Below, piece by piece: positions 1 through 5,147 of a DNA stretch of 5,147 nt (positions are counted from its first letter, which is position 1; each line of letters starts with the position of its first letter). Under the pieces are notes generated by a model that saw only the letters and a program-made list of their open reading frames with translations, ran no database searches and was not told the origin of the DNA. Position numbers and translations under genes: made by a program. Source of the DNA: Nitrososphaeraceae archaeon (lineage in GTDB: Archaea; Thermoproteota; Nitrososphaeria; Nitrososphaerales; Nitrososphaeraceae). Location: NCBI GenBank assembly GCA_025922735.1, contig JAICHI010000105.1, positions 1-5,147 on the forward strand, in the 5' to 3' direction.

Positions 1-333
1 ATGCACATTAACTATTCCGCCACTGCTCTATTTACTATTACTATTATTATTCACTGAAAGCCCTTAAAGAAAAACTTCTCATGCCCTGAAATTAGGAGAG
101 ATATATATTGTCAATCAGACAACATGTAGTTGTTGCGAATTCAAATCCGATTGTCCCACTGCAATAGGGGACTAATCTACCGTGCCAAGATGAGGATTGG
201 GAATAGCAATTCAAAGCAGCAAATCAGATCTACCCTTGATCATGGTTCTTATGACCTTGGCAGTCTATTGTAGCACTATTGGCAGAACGATTGAATAATA
301 CGGTAACTGCAAGTTATGAAATAAAGTGTTAGT
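1..333. other. Region without a convincing gene, downstream of larB
   Basis: No open frame here looks like a gene. At the extreme left, plus frames 1 and 2 are open from the window edge to stops at 55-57 and 65-67, and both give short hydrophobic tails, so one of them could be the last residues of a gene entering from the left; the choice cannot be made. Bases 32-51 are a short ACT/ATT trinucleotide run. An A/T-rich TATA-like stretch lies at 101-108, and small perfect inverted repeats lie at 119-133, 153-172 and 304-316. No tRNA cloverleaf, CRISPR repeat or insertion-sequence end is visible. Confidence 0.6.
304..316 (-). terminator. Short hairpin just after larB, possible transcript end
   Basis: A perfect 5-bp inverted repeat (TAACT and AGTTA) with a 3-nt loop lies 18-30 nt past the larB stop codon. 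On the minus strand it is preceded by the T-rich stretch ctttattt. Archaeal termination depends mainly on T-runs and not on hairpins, so this is only a weak candidate for the larB transcript end. Confidence 0.2.
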
Positions 334-1116
334 TCATTTCCTCTTCATCGTTCTCTTTGCAATCGATGCGGCGTACGCGCCCGCTCCGATGCCATTATCA
401 ATGTTTACCACTGCCAAGCCAAGGGTACAGCTCTGGAGCATAGATGCCAACGCGCCTACGCCGTTTGCACCAAAGCCATAGCCTATTGAAGTTGGCACCC
501 CCACAACCGGTATATCGACCATCGACGCTACAATTGAGGCAAGTGCACCTTCCATTCCTGCCACGACCACAATGGCGCCTATCTCTTGTTTGAACATCTC
601 TTTAAGAGCTGGAAAGAGGCGATGCATTCCAGCAATGCCGACATCGTAACTTGTTATCGCCTCACAGCCCATCGCCTTGGAAACAATCCGTGCCTCTTCT
701 GCGACGCCAACGTCTGAAGTGCCGGCCGACATTATTCCTATTTTGGCACCGGTCATTTTGCAGGTGAACGACTTTTCAGAGGCAAATAGCGTTGTGCTGT
801 TCCTACCAATTTCGACATTAAGACCCTTTCTACGGAGCGCACCTGCTACTCTTGATAGCTCGTTCTTCTTTATCCTGCTGACTACAACTTGACGGTTACG
901 CCTAACAATAGCGGAGGCTATTTTGATGATGTCTCTGTACTCTTTGCTTTCAGAAAAAATGATCTCTGGCATTCCTCCTCTTCTCATTTCCCTGCCGACA
1001 TCGAGCTTGGCAATATCGCCTATCTTTTCAATTGCGTGGATGGAGATCTCCTTCTGTACCTCCGATAGGCTAAGGCTGCCATTTGCAAATTCGTCAAGAA
1101 TTGTATGTAGATCCAT
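334..1116 (-). CDS. larB: LarB, pyridinium-3,5-biscarboxylic acid mononucleotide synthase (NPN cofactor biosynthesis)
   Basis: LarB performs the first step of nickel-pincer nucleotide synthesis: it carboxylates the pyridinium ring of nicotinic acid adenine dinucleotide and hydrolyses the phosphoanhydride, giving the biscarboxylated mononucleotide. The 260-residue protein is family-sized. The N-terminal part carries the LarB signature around residues 39-54 (DxGR, then RxGxPEIIF). The C-terminal half (about 125-250) is the PurE-like carboxylase domain with AGTSD (131-135), DVGIAGMHRL (158-167), VAGMEGAL (185-192), PTSIGYG (208-214) and VVNIDNGIGAG (236-246). Cys230 in QSC lines up with the family cysteine proposed to attack the pyridinium ring. 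It sits 38 nt behind the malate dehydrogenase gene on the same strand. No Shine-Dalgarno precedes the ATG, but a TATA-like box centred 30 nt upstream suggests its own leaderless promoter. Family assignment is firm; activity is inferred. Confidence 0.95.
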   Translation of the reverse strand: MDLHTILDEFANGSLSLSEVQKEISIHAIEKIGDIAKLDVGREMRRGGMPEIIFSESKEYRDIIKIASAIVRRNRQVVVSRIKKNELSRVAGALRRKGLNVEIGRNSTTLFASEKSFTCKMTGAKIGIMSAGTSDVGVAEEARIVSKAMGCEAITSYDVGIAGMHRLFPALKEMFKQEIGAIVVVAGMEGALASIVASMVDIPVVGVPTSIGYGFGANGVGALASMLQSCTLGLAVVNIDNGIGAGAYAASIAKRTMKRK

Positions 1117-1141
1117 CCGTCAGCAAGCTATCAACAACAAG

Positions 1142-1150
1142 AAAATAAAA
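1142..1150 (-). promoter_or_regulatory. TATA-like box for larB
   Basis: On the minus strand this reads TTTTATTTT, centred 30 nt upstream of the larB ATG, the same distance as the boxes before mdh and the 2164 gene. That would start a transcript only a few bases before the start codon. It lies in the 38-nt gap after the mdh stop, so larB may be transcribed alone or by readthrough from mdh. The match to a TATA consensus is imperfect. Confidence 0.4.
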
Positions 1151-1154
1151 GGCT

Positions 1155-2072
1155 TTAAAGTGGAAGTGCCCTGATCGCTTCCTTCACGCTGGCAACGCCC
1201 TTGCTGAAAATGTCCTGCTCAAAGCTGTCCAGCTTGAGCTCAATTATGCGCTCGACTCCACCTGCGCCAATGATAACCGGGACGCCTATGCACACATCAT
1301 AAAATCCATATTCACCTTCAAGCAATGTTGACACTGGAATTACCAGCTTTTTGTCTCGGATGGCAGACTCCAGCATAGTCGCAACTGCGTTGCCAGGTGC
1401 ATATACGGTCGCTCCCTTTAGTGCAATGACCTCTGCTGCGACCTTTCTTGTCTTTTCCAAGATCTCCGTTGCCTTATCCTTTGAGATAAACTCATGAAGC
1501 GGTATTCCTCCTATAGAAGAGAACCTAGTCAGCGGCAGCATGTTTTCGCCGTGCTCGCTTATCACCATAGCTTGAATCGAACTGCGTGAAATATTTGTCG
1601 CATCTCGAATAAAGCTCTTGAACCTTGATAAGTCTAGCATGCCACCCATTCCCATAACCTTGTTCTTTTTTGCTCCAAGAGTCTTGAGCATAAAATAAGT
1701 CATCGGATCAAGTGGGTTTGTAACGACTATTACAGTAGCATCCTTTGCATAAAGCGCAATTTTGGACACGACATCCTTGACGATGCCTGCATTTATCTTG
1801 AGGAGATCCATTCTCGTCATGCCTGGCTTTCTTCCGACGCCAGCAACGACCACTACATAGTGTGAATCGCGCATATCTTCGTAATTGTTTGAACCCCGCA
1901 CTATGGTGTCAGAGCCCCTTTCTGACAGCTGGTGATTGATGTCCATTGCTTCTCCCTGAGGGAGGCCCTGCACTATATCAAGCAGCAGTATGTCTCTATC
2001 AAGCTCCCTCAACCCGCAATTAAGGGCAGCTGAGGCGCCGACCTTTCCCGATCCGATTATGGTAATTGTCAT
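1155..2072 (-). CDS. mdh: Malate dehydrogenase, NAD-dependent, LDH-like archaeal type
   Basis: The enzyme interconverts malate and oxaloacetate with NAD in the cytoplasm. The 305-residue length is normal for the LDH/MDH superfamily. The N-terminal Rossmann fold shows GSGKVG (7-12), and Asp32 ends the second strand, which favours NAD over NADP. The substrate loop reads GRKPGMTR (80-87): Arg81 occupies the position that is Gln in lactate dehydrogenases, so the call is malate and not lactate dehydrogenase; Arg87 is the second substrate arginine. Asn119 lies in TNPLD. The catalytic pair is present: Asp147 with Arg150 in LDLSR, and His174 in SEHGEN, a slight variant of the usual GEHGDS. The gene lies head-to-tail with larB and diverges from the membrane-protein/larC/larE side. 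A TATA box 31 nt upstream and no Shine-Dalgarno indicate a near-leaderless transcript. Its place between cofactor genes may be coincidence or a link to a 2-hydroxyacid NPN enzyme. Confidence 0.93.
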   Translation of the reverse strand: MTITIIGSGKVGASAALNCGLRELDRDILLLDIVQGLPQGEAMDINHQLSERGSDTIVRGSNNYEDMRDSHYVVVVAGVGRKPGMTRMDLLKINAGIVKDVVSKIALYAKDATVIVVTNPLDPMTYFMLKTLGAKKNKVMGMGGMLDLSRFKSFIRDATNISRSSIQAMVISEHGENMLPLTRFSSIGGIPLHEFISKDKATEILEKTRKVAAEVIALKGATVYAPGNAVATMLESAIRDKKLVIPVSTLLEGEYGFYDVCIGVPVIIGAGGVERIIELKLDSFEQDIFSKGVASVKEAIRALPL

Positions 2073-2098
2073 AGCCGAACTTGCAACTGAAGGATTGC

Positions 2099-2107
2099 TT
2101 ATATAAA
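2099..2107 (-). promoter_or_regulatory. TATA box for mdh
   Basis: On the minus strand this reads TTTATATAA, a good archaeal TATA box, centred 31 nt upstream of the mdh ATG at 2072. Initiation 26-27 nt downstream would leave a leader of about 4-5 nt, which agrees with the absence of a Shine-Dalgarno sequence. Confidence 0.65.
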
Positions 2108-2129
2108 TTGTGATTGGAGTCGGGTCAGC

Positions 2130-2138
2130 TTTAAATTA
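2130..2138 (+). promoter_or_regulatory. TATA box for the 2164 membrane-protein gene
   Basis: The stretch TTTAAATTA is centred 30 nt upstream of the TTG start at 2164 and would give a leader of only a few bases. It lies about 22 bp from the oppositely oriented mdh TATA box, so the two core promoters are back to back. This spacing also supports the TTG as the start codon. Confidence 0.6.
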
Positions 2139-2163
2139 ATCCGCATGTCAAGTCAATAGCGAA

Positions 2164-2730
2164 TTGTCAAAGAAAAGGAGGGACGACAGCTACTTTGCCG
2201 TAGATAGACGTAGAAAAAGAAAATACATGATGATTATAATACCAGTCATCATCGCAGTGGCAGCAGCTGGTATTGCAGGAGCTATTTTATACCAGCCTCC
2301 CACGGCAATGGCAATAAGTGGAATAGAATGTAATAGGTCTGAGCAGCTTAATTACCATATTCATTCAGGTTTAGATGTATTTGTTAATGGCGTACAACAG
2401 CAAGTCCCTTCAAATATTGGGATACTCTCTTCACCCTCATGTCTATACTGGCTTCATACCCATAGTGAAGATGGCATAATACATGTCGAAGCACCTGAGA
2501 CCAGAGAATTCACACTGGGGCAGTTCCTTGACATTTGGCAACAGACTAATTCAACGGGATTCTTTGACTCCGTAACTGATATGCCGGTAACAGCATATGT
2601 GGATGGCCAGAGATTTGAAGGTGATTATAGGACAATACCGCTAGAATCGCTCAGAGAGATCGTTCTCACGTATGGCACACCTCCTGAAGATATTCCAGCT
2701 GACCATGACTTTGGCGGGATAACAAGATAA
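2164..2730 (+). CDS. Membrane-anchored extracytoplasmic protein with His-rich putative metal-binding domain
   Basis: Function is unknown. The 188-residue protein has a strongly basic N-terminus (RRRKRK at 15-20) followed by one hydrophobic segment (about 22-43), predicting an N-in signal anchor with the rest outside. The outer domain carries YHIH (64-67), WLHTH (96-100), GIIHVE (104-109) and FTLGQFLDIW (116-125), then a YVDG turn (145-148). Five histidines in HxH, HxH and a following H resemble a metal site, and Cys56 and Cys93 could form a disulfide. I recall similar conserved uncharacterised proteins with this LHTH/IHVE pattern but cannot name a verified family. The start is TTG: it is 30 nt from a TATA box and keeps the basic stretch; the next in-frame ATG (2227) would remove it. 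The gene is followed by larC after a short gap, so a role in metal capture for NPN synthesis is possible but purely contextual. Confidence 0.85.
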   Translation: MSKKRRDDSYFAVDRRRKRKYMMIIIPVIIAVAAAGIAGAILYQPPTAMAISGIECNRSEQLNYHIHSGLDVFVNGVQQQVPSNIGILSSPSCLYWLHTHSEDGIIHVEAPETREFTLGQFLDIWQQTNSTGFFDSVTDMPVTAYVDGQRFEGDYRTIPLESLREIVLTYGTPPEDIPADHDFGGITR

Positions 2731-2742
2731 AAGCATAAACGT

Positions 2743-2750
2743 GATATAAA
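2743..2750 (+). promoter_or_regulatory. TATA box for larC-larE
   Basis: The sequence GATATAAA is centred about 28 nt upstream of the ATG at 2775. A start site 26-27 nt downstream falls at about 2773, just before that ATG and after the in-frame GTG at 2769. This gives larC-larE its own leaderless promoter in the gap after the membrane-protein gene and decides the larC start in favour of the ATG. Confidence 0.6.
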
Positions 2751-2774
2751 GCAAAAGCACAAGCTAGCGTGGCT

Positions 2775-4019
2775 ATGCCAAGAGTTGCGATCATAGATTC
2801 CCAAGTGGCAGGAATTGCCGGCGACATGCTGATGTCAAGCCTAGTGGATGCTGGTGCCAACAAGACCAAAGTCATTGAGGCAATCTTTGCTTGCCAGAAC
2901 TTTGTCAAGGACAGCAGGATAATCAATGCTCATTTTACCAAAGTGATATCACACAGCTTTGCTGCCACACAGCTACAAATGAAATACAAAGATGGGGTGC
3001 TCAAGCGCAAGGGCACAGAACTGTATTCTGCACTTGCAAGATGCTGCGACTCTGTGGGGCTTGAGCATAGGGCCAAGACATTTGCATTAGATTCACTCAA
3101 AATGATAATCTCTGCTGAGGCTACCATCCACGGCCAGAATTTTGACAGCGTACATCTGCACGAAGCATCCAGCATTGATACCTTTGCAGACCTTGTTGGA
3201 TGTGCAACAGCGTTACAGGATCTCCAGCTGTTTGATGCCAAGATGTATTCTACTAAAGTGGCAGTTGGTGGCGGCCTGCTAAAGTTCTCTCATGGTATCA
3301 TGTCAAATCCTGCCAGTGCAATCCTTGAAATTTTCAAGAATAAACAATTCGTTCTGGTAGGAGGGCAGGTCGAAGATGAACTGACAACTCCTACAGGGGC
3401 AGCAATGCTTGTCAATTTGGTGCAGGGTAGTGTCAGCTACTATCCCAGCATTGCACCCGAAAAAATCGGGTATGGTGCGGGTATAAAAAAGTTTGAAGGT
3501 TTTCCCAATGTAGTTCGTGTAGCAATAGGCACATCGGGGACTGTCTATGAAACAACCAGGGACACCGTCTATGTCGTGGAAACAAACATCGATGACGCCA
3601 CTGGTGAGCTAGTAGGTAACCTTGTAGAGCAGTTGGCTGAAGTCGCCAAGGACGTGACAGTCATTTCAGGTATCACTAAAAAGAGCCGGCCAACCTATCT
3701 CATTAGGATTATATCGGAAAACTCGCGGCTAAACAGTGTGCTTGAGTTACTGTTCGACGAATCCGGGACGCTTGGTGCTAGAGTGCAGGAAGTAGAGCGA
3801 ATTATTCTGCCTAGGGGCATACTAACTATGCCAGTTAATATTAACGGCAACATCCTCGATGTGCGAGTCAAGATTGTCAAGGATTCAGCTGGAAGAATAA
3901 AAAATGTTAAACCTGAGTTTGAAGATATCAAGGTGATTGCAACAAAGTGTCAAATGCCGGTCAAGAGGGCGATGGATCAGGTCAGGGCAGAAGTTATGAA
4001 AAAGCTGGGAGGATCATAA
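2775..4019 (+). CDS. larC: LarC, CTP-dependent nickel insertase (cyclometallase) of NPN cofactor biosynthesis
   Basis: LarC inserts nickel into the bisthiocarboxylated pyridinium mononucleotide in a CTP-dependent reaction, the last step of the pathway. From the ATG it is 414 residues, a full-length fused LarC; in Lactiplantibacillus plantarum the two halves are joined by programmed frameshifting, whereas here one frame spans both. Visible motifs are GIAGDM (13-18), the HLHEASSIDTFADLVG metal/active-site block (127-142), VGGG (164-167), HG (173-174), TPTGAA (205-210) and ETNIDD opening the C-terminal domain (269-274). The usual PxPAPA-like stretch after HG reads SNPAS, a local divergence. An in-frame GTG at 2769 would add two residues, but the TATA spacing favours the ATG, and MPRVAIID is a natural family start. 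The stop codon lies one base before larE, so the two are certainly co-transcribed. Confidence 0.95.
   Translation: MPRVAIIDSQVAGIAGDMLMSSLVDAGANKTKVIEAIFACQNFVKDSRIINAHFTKVISHSFAATQLQMKYKDGVLKRKGTELYSALARCCDSVGLEHRAKTFALDSLKMIISAEATIHGQNFDSVHLHEASSIDTFADLVGCATALQDLQLFDAKMYSTKVAVGGGLLKFSHGIMSNPASAILEIFKNKQFVLVGGQVEDELTTPTGAAMLVNLVQGSVSYYPSIAPEKIGYGAGIKKFEGFPNVVRVAIGTSGTVYETTRDTVYVVETNIDDATGELVGNLVEQLAEVAKDVTVISGITKKSRPTYLIRIISENSRLNSVLELLFDESGTLGARVQEVERIILPRGILTMPVNINGNILDVRVKIVKDSAGRIKNVKPEFEDIKVIATKCQMPVKRAMDQVRAEVMKKLGGS
4008..4012 (+). promoter_or_regulatory. Shine-Dalgarno site for larE inside the larC end
   Basis: GGAGG lies within the last codons of larC, 8 nt before the larE ATG, and matches the archaeal 16S rRNA 3' end. 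It is the only clear Shine-Dalgarno site among the complete genes, as expected for an internal cistron that cannot be leaderless, and it implies translational coupling of larC and larE. Confidence 0.8.
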
Positions 4020-4020
4020 A

Positions 4021-4824
4021 ATGGAAACCTTCCACAAACTGGTAGAGTGGTTCGTAAAAAACGGGGGCGACAGAGCATTAGTGGCACTTTCTGGTGGAGT
4101 CGACAGTGCTGTTGTAGCACTAGCTGCAAAAAAAGCGCTTGGCAACGGCGCTATTGCCATAACTGCTGATTACAAGACGCTGGCAGATGAAGAACTTGCC
4201 GTGGCGTGGCGAGTCGCAAGAGAGATAGGCATTAAACACAAAGTGATTGAATACAATGAGCTTGAAAACACATCCTTTGTAAAAAATGACGCCATGCGCT
4301 GCTATTATTGCAGAACAGAGCTTGGACAGCACCTTGCAGAAGAAGCAAGAAGGGCGGGTATATCACTCATTGTTGATGGAACAAATATCGACGATCTGAC
4401 AGACTACAGGCCCGGCATTAGAGCTCTCCGTGAAAACGGTGTGAGAAGCCCAATGATAGAGCTTGGCATAGGGAAGCTGGAGATACGTGAAATCGCAAAG
4501 AGCTTTGAGCTCTCTGTTTATGACAAGCCATCCAATGCATGTCTTGCCTCAAGGATACCGACAGGGAGCAAGGTCACATACGAAAAACTGCAAAGGATTG
4601 AGAATGCAGAGATAATAGTCAAGACAATTTTTGGAGTCAGGCAGGTCCGCGTAAGAGATCACGGCGACCTTGCAAGGATTGAAGTGGGCAGAGACGAGTT
4701 GCACAAGATGTTTGATATATACAAGCTTTCAATCTTGGACAACAAGCTTAAGGAGCTTACATTCAAGTACGTTTCTATTGATGTAGCAGGCTACAAGACA
4801 GGTAAGCTGGTGATTATAGATTGA
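4021..4824 (+). CDS. larE: LarE, ATP-dependent sulfur transferase of NPN cofactor biosynthesis (three-cysteine type)
   Basis: LarE activates each carboxylate of the LarB product with ATP and replaces it with a thiocarboxylate, making the dithiolated nucleotide that LarC metallates. The 267-residue protein is family-sized. The N-terminal PP-loop ATP pyrophosphatase motif SGGVDS is at 24-29. Further family motifs are DGTNIDDLTDYRPG (119-132), VRSPMIELG (141-149), DKPSNACLASRIP (168-180) and the phosphate-binding block VRVRDHGDLARIE (209-221) with Arg210 and Arg212. It has three cysteines only: Cys94 and Cys97 in CYYC, and Cys174 in ACLASR. Single-cysteine LarE proteins sacrifice the Cys174 equivalent as sulfur donor; those with CxxC plus this Cys bind a 4Fe-4S cluster, characterised for Thermotoga maritima LarE, so a cluster-dependent catalytic mechanism is likely here. 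The start has a Shine-Dalgarno inside larC, with a 1-nt gap between the genes. Confidence 0.95.
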   Translation: METFHKLVEWFVKNGGDRALVALSGGVDSAVVALAAKKALGNGAIAITADYKTLADEELAVAWRVAREIGIKHKVIEYNELENTSFVKNDAMRCYYCRTELGQHLAEEARRAGISLIVDGTNIDDLTDYRPGIRALRENGVRSPMIELGIGKLEIREIAKSFELSVYDKPSNACLASRIPTGSKVTYEKLQRIENAEIIVKTIFGVRQVRVRDHGDLARIEVGRDELHKMFDIYKLSILDNKLKELTFKYVSIDVAGYKTGKLVIID

Positions 4825-4881
4825 TATGACCAGAATGGGTAACACCCTATAGACACCGAAAAAGCTAAAGCTAGGTCCCTT

Positions 4882-4909
4882 CTATTGTGGCATGTAGAAT
4901 GCCTTATAG
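4882..4909. terminator. Hairpin in the convergent spacer, possible bidirectional terminator
   Basis: A perfect 5-bp stem (GGCAT at 4889-4893, ATGCC at 4899-4903, 5-nt loop) is extended after a small internal bulge by CTAT/ATAG at 4882-4885 and 4906-4909. It lies between the converging larE and the RTX-like gene and overlaps the latter's stop codon. No long T-run accompanies it, so a terminator role is only suggested by position. Confidence 0.3.
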
Positions 4910-5147
4910 AATGACCAAGGTCACTACTGCTGGACCAGAAACTACAACAACAGCTCCACGACAAGAGAAACAATCATCATCACCATCTAGGTTATCGTTA
5001 TTAACTACGGTGTCAAGGCTGTCTAGGTAGTCATCACCGTCACCACATTGTAAGAGGTCATCACTCGCGCCGCCGTCCATGAAATCATTACCTTCACCGC
5101 CATCCATACTGTTATTATCGTGGAAGTCAAACATGCCGTCATTACCG
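4904..5147 (-). CDS. RTX-like calcium-binding repeat protein, C-terminal fragment cut by window edge
   Basis: Only the last 80 residues are visible; the reading frame stays open through the right window edge (GND-G precedes the first internal Met), so the Met codon at 5134 is not the start. The fragment is very acidic and holds degenerate glycine/aspartate repeats of the hemolysin type: GGEGNDFMDGG (residues 16-26 of the visible part), GASDDLL (26-32) and GDGDDYLD (35-42), followed by NLDGDDD. Such repeats form calcium-binding beta rolls in secreted or surface proteins. The tail is unusual: a CFSC pair (59-62) and a Val/Ile/Leu-rich end (65-80) with a central SGP, too short for a certain membrane anchor. 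Function beyond calcium binding and extracellular placement cannot be inferred. It converges on larE and has no evident link to the cofactor pathway. Confidence 0.75.
   Translation of the reverse strand, partial: GNDGMFDFHDNNSMDGGEGNDFMDGGASDDLLQCGDGDDYLDSLDTVVNNDNLDGDDDCFSCRGAVVVVSGPAVVTLVIL

Noticed and set aside
33..51. Trinucleotide run ACT/ATT as a CRISPR or transposon terminal repeat
   Set aside because: It is a short imperfect simple repeat with no spacers, partner copy or inverted end.
131..160. tRNA 3'-half look-alike: TTCAAAT at 140-146 followed by GTCCCACT
   Set aside because: The bases flanking the supposed T-loop do not pair (GCGAA against CCGAT), and no matching acceptor, D or anticodon arms occur on either side.
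677..1174. Plus-strand open frames of 71 and 83 codons
   Set aside because: They lie antisense within larB, have no family-like composition, and larB is unambiguous on the other strand.
1155..2072. L-lactate dehydrogenase as alternative identity, tempting beside lar genes
   Set aside because: The discriminating loop position is Arg (GRKPGMTR), typical of malate dehydrogenase, where lactate dehydrogenases have Gln.
2775..4019. Programmed frameshift between LarC1 and LarC2 as in Lactiplantibacillus
   Set aside because: A single uninterrupted frame covers both N- and C-terminal domains.
2666..4332. Minus-strand open frames of 70-103 codons across larC and larE
   Set aside because: They are antisense shadows of clearly recognisable genes, without promoters or recognisable domains.
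4791..4973. Minus-strand 60-codon frame spanning the larE end and convergent spacer
   Set aside because: It overlaps both larE and the RTX-like frame out of phase and has a low-complexity Ser/Cys composition.

Overview
The window looks archaeal, most likely from the Nitrososphaerota (Thaumarchaeota). Four of the five complete genes have an A/T-rich TATA-like box centred about 28-31 nt upstream of the start codon and no Shine-Dalgarno site, as expected for leaderless archaeal transcripts. The gene families (archaeal-type malate dehydrogenase, LarB/LarC/LarE, a thaumarchaeal-looking anchored His-motif protein and an RTX-type acidic repeat protein) fit this. The lineage is inferred from style and content; there is no rRNA or other marker gene here.

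Layout: 1-333 holds no convincing gene, only short inverted repeats, a small trinucleotide run and possibly the tail of a gene entering from the left. On the minus strand follow larB (334-1116) and, upstream of it, an NAD-type malate dehydrogenase (1155-2072). A 91-bp divergent promoter region (2073-2163) carries two back-to-back TATA boxes. On the plus strand are a single-pass membrane protein with an extracytoplasmic His-rich domain (2164-2730), larC (2775-4019) and larE (4021-4824). A 79-bp convergent spacer with a small hairpin separates larE from the C-terminal 80 residues of an RTX-like calcium-binding repeat protein on the minus strand (4904-5147), cut by the window edge.

Together LarB, LarE and LarC are the full known enzyme set for making the nickel-pincer nucleotide (NPN) cofactor: LarB carboxylates nicotinic acid adenine dinucleotide and hydrolyses it to the biscarboxylated mononucleotide, LarE converts both carboxylates to thiocarboxylates, and LarC inserts nickel using CTP. 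LarA (lactate racemase), LarD, LarR and a nickel transporter are not in the window, so the enzyme that uses the cofactor is not identified locally. The malate dehydrogenase and the His-motif membrane protein lie between the lar genes. This makes two testable ideas: that the NPN enzyme of this organism acts on a 2-hydroxyacid such as malate, and that the membrane protein handles metal outside the cell. LarE has a CxxC plus a distant Cys, the three-cysteine pattern of the iron-sulfur-dependent LarE type rather than the sacrificial single-cysteine type.
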